Below are positions 61,610 through 64,000 of a stretch of 64,000 bases of DNA, in pieces. How positions within the stretch are numbered: the stretch's first letter is position 1; every line of letters begins with the position of its first letter. A program made the position numbers and the translations under genes. Source of the DNA: RPQJ01 sp963793675. Its GTDB lineage: Bacteria; Pseudomonadota; Gammaproteobacteria; Steroidobacterales; Steroidobacteraceae. The notes beneath the pieces are model-generated. The model had not been told where the DNA came from and searched no databases. It saw only the letters and a program-made list of their open reading frames with translations. The stretch lies in NCBI GenBank assembly GCA_963793675.1, contig CAWCBA010000005.1, forward strand, positions 124,001 to 188,000, read 5' to 3'.

Positions 61610-61903
61610 ATGCTCATCATTGATTGCCCCTACTGCGGTCCGCGCCCGGAACTCGAGTTCTCCTACGCGGGGCAGGCCCACGTCGCACGTCCGGCCGACC
61701 CGGCCGCGACTAGCGACGACGAATGGACCGCGTACCTTTACCTGCGCACCAATACGCGTGGCGTGCACGCGGAGCGCTGGCGACATGCGCGTGGTTGTGC
61801 CAGGTTCTTCAACGCACTGCGCGACACGACGACCGACCGGTTCATCGCGACCTATCGCAGCGGCGAAGCGCCGCCCGTAATCGCGACGGGGGCCACGCCG
61901 TGA
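61610..61903 (+). CDS. soxD: Sarcosine oxidase delta subunit, second cluster
   Basis: Intact, 97 residues. Zinc-ligand motif LIIDCPYCGPRPELEF, and a later HARGCARFF with His and Cys. It is a little longer than the delta subunit at 6180. Its stop overlaps the soxA GTG in GTGA, the same arrangement as in the first cluster. Confidence 0.9.
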   Translation: MLIIDCPYCGPRPELEFSYAGQAHVARPADPAATSDDEWTAYLYLRTNTRGVHAERWRHARGCARFFNALRDTTTDRFIATYRSGEAPPVIATGATP

Positions 61904-64000
61904 CCGCGCAACGCACGACCAGTGGCGGGCGCATCGACCGGCAACGGCCCGTGTCGTTTACCTTCGACGGCCGCAGCTACGAGGGGTTCGCCGGCGACAC
62001 GCTCGCCTCCGCCTTGCTCGCGAACGGGGTGCGGCTGTTCGGCCGCTCTTTCAAGTATCACCGTCCACGCGGACTGCTGGCGGCAGGGGCCGAGGAACCG
62101 AATGCGCTGGTAACGGTGATCCGCGATGCCGCGCGCCGCACGCCGAACCTGCAGGCGACGCAGGTGGAGATCTACCAGGGCCTGGTTGCCGAGAGCCAGA
62201 ACCGCTGGCCGAGCCTCGGCTTCGACCTCAACGCCGTCAACGGCCTGCTGTCGCCGCTGCTGACTTCCGGCTTCTACTACAAGACCTTCATGTGGCCGCG
62301 ATTCGCGTGGCATCGCTGGTACGAGCCCGTCATTCGCGCCGCGGCAGGTCCCGCGCACGCGCCGCGGGTTCCGGATCCGGATCGGTATGCACAGCGATTC
62401 GCGCACTGTGACGTGCTGGTGGTTGGCGCTGGTCCGGCCGGCCTTGCCGCGACGCTCGCGGCGGCCGCGACGGGGGCGCGTGTCATCCTGTGCGACGAGC
62501 AGGCCGAACCCGGCGGCTCGTTGCTGGACGATCCTGCTGCGACGATCGACGAGCGTCCGGCCGCGCGCTGGATCGACGAGACGCTGGCAACGCTCGGTGC
62601 GCAGCCGAACGTCACATTGCTGCGACGTACGACCGCTTTCGGCTATTTCCCGCACAACATGGTCGGCCTGGTCGAGTGCCTGACCGATCACCTCGCGGCA
62701 CCTGCGGCGCGGAGCCGCGCGCGAGCGCCTGTGGCAGGTGCGGGCCCGCGAGGTCGTGCTGGCCACGGGCGCGATCGAGCGGCCGCTGGTCTTCCCGGGC
62801 AACGATCGCCCGGGCGTGATGCTCGCCTCCGCGGCACGGTCTTACCTGCATCGCTTCGGCGTCCGGGTCGGGTCACGGATCGCGGTGCTGGCAGGTTGCG
62901 ACGAGGCGTATGCGGCGGCGCTCGACCTGCACGCGGCGGGGGCCAGTATCGCCATCGTCGCCGACGTCCGCGATGCGGCGACGGGCGAGGGCGTGCATGC
63001 GGCGCGCGCCGCGGGACTGCAGATCGTCACGCGTGCCACGGTGCTCGCCACGACCGGCTGGCGGGGGATCCGCAGCGTGACGCTCGGGTCCGTGGCTGCG
63101 GACGGCACGATTGGCCGGGGCGATACGGTTGCCTGCGACACGCTGCTGATGTCGGGCGGTTACACACCGAGCGTGCACCTGTTCTCGCAGTCGCGCGGCA
63201 AGCTCCGTTGGGATGGAGACCTCCAGGCCTTCGTGCCGGGTGAGTCGGCCGAACGCGAACGTTCAGCAGGCGCCTGCCGTGGCGTGGACGGACTCGAGGT
63301 GGTGCTCAACGATGGCGCGCAGGCAGGTGCCGCGGCAGCGAGTGACTCGGGATTCGCAGGCACGGCGCCCCGTTACCGTGCCGTTGCGCGCGAATTCAGC
63401 AGGCGCGGCGCACCGGGTGCGCTGCCGCAGCCGGGCATCGAGCCACCGGCCAAGGCGTTCGTCGACTTCCAGAGCGACGTGACGACCCGCGACCTGGTGC
63501 TCGCGGCCCGCGAGGGCTTCGAGTCGATCGAGCACGTCAAGCGCTACACGACCACCGGCATGGCGTCCGACCAGGGCAAGACCTCGGGGATGAACGCGCT
63601 CGCGTACGTGGCCGCGGGCCAGGACCGCACCCCGCCGCAGGTCGGACTGACGACTTTCCGCATGCCCTACACGCCGGTGACTTTCGGCAGTTTTGCCGGC
63701 TACGATCGCGGCGACCTGTTCGATCCGGTGCGCACGACGCCCACCCACGAGTGGGCGCGGGCGAACGGCGCCGTCTTCGAGGACGTCGGCCTGTGGAAGC
63801 GCGCCCGCTATTTCCCGCGCCCGGGCGAGGACATGCATGCAGCGGTGGCGCGCGAGTGCCTCGCGGTCCGTTCCGGCTGCGGCATCTTCGATGCCTCGAC
63901 GCTTGGCAAGATCGAGGTCGTCGGCGCGGACGCAGCCGAGTTCCTGTCCCGCTTGTACGTCAATAACTTCGCCAACCTGGCCGTCGGGCGTGCTCGCTAC
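61900..64000 (+). CDS. soxA: Sarcosine oxidase alpha subunit, second cluster (one frame break, cut by window end)
   Basis: About 700 residues visible from a GTG at 61900. The N-terminal ferredoxin-like fold (FTFDGRSYEGFAGDTLASAL) and the Rossmann motif VVGAGPAGLAATLAAAATGA are followed by a frame break near 62715. The second part carries EVVLATGAIERPLVFPGNDR, AFVDFQSDVTTRDLVLAARE, HVKRYTTTGMASDQGKTSGM and the start of the GcvT domain (GIFDASTLGKIEVVGADAAE). The remaining folate domain and a soxG gene are expected beyond the window. Confidence 0.9.

Overview
The window is G+C-rich bacterial chromosome, very probably from an aerobic gammaproteobacterium. The evidence is three large TonB-dependent receptors with SusC-like 'VTAQRR' N-termini, AraC/DJ-1 (GlxA-type) regulators, a Tat-exported sulfatase, and a palindromic repeat of the REP type seen in Xanthomonadales/Steroidobacter-like genomes. 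The taxonomic guess is inference. No rRNA, tRNA, CRISPR array, phage or transposase gene was seen. The assembly carries roughly 40-45 single-base frame breaks inside otherwise continuous, well-conserved proteins. I treat these as probable base-calling errors of a long-read or metagenome assembly, so most interrupted genes are annotated over their full span.

Layout. (1) 1-19872, all on the minus strand: SDR, FGGY kinase, FAD-linked oxidase, MFS permease, GlxA-type regulator, serine hydrolase, MttB homologue, FAD/GcvT demethylase, the heterotetrameric sarcosine oxidase soxBDAG, fdhD, cysteine synthase and a VOC protein. (2) 20079-27227, plus strand: a betaine/choline-type ABC importer (binding protein fused to permease, then ATPase), a TonB receptor and a second MttB homologue. 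(3) 27398-33533, minus strand: a compact, mostly overlapping operon of corrinoid protein, DUF1638, a small 'virulence factor' family protein, a MetV-like protein, MetF, a methyl-THF:corrinoid methyltransferase and a RACo-type corrinoid activator. (4) 33875-37326: purU, a 3-hydroxyisobutyrate-dehydrogenase-like enzyme and an MFS transporter. (5) 37379-50323, minus strand: a duplicated pair [TonB receptor + TPR-sulfotransferase] separated by a sulfatase and a serine hydrolase. (6) 50630-64000: LysR regulator, third MttB homologue, second FAD/GcvT protein, alpha/beta hydrolase, second GlxA-type regulator, third FAD/GcvT protein, and a second soxB-soxD-soxA cluster cut by the window end.

How it fits together. 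The window reads as an island for stripping and oxidising N-methyl groups from quaternary and secondary amines of the glycine betaine, dimethylglycine and sarcosine kind. Imported substrate would be demethylated by MttB-type enzymes onto the corrinoid protein and then to tetrahydrofolate. MetF with its MetV-like partner could oxidise methyl-THF to methylene-THF. The FAD/GcvT enzymes and sarcosine oxidases remove further methyl groups directly as methylene-THF. PurU would release formate from formyl-THF, and FdhD would mature a formate dehydrogenase encoded elsewhere. The unusual point is that an anaerobe-type corrinoid/RACo/MetFV route sits beside O2-dependent flavin oxidases, with three non-pyrrolysine MttB paralogues. 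Exact substrates cannot be read from sequence alone.
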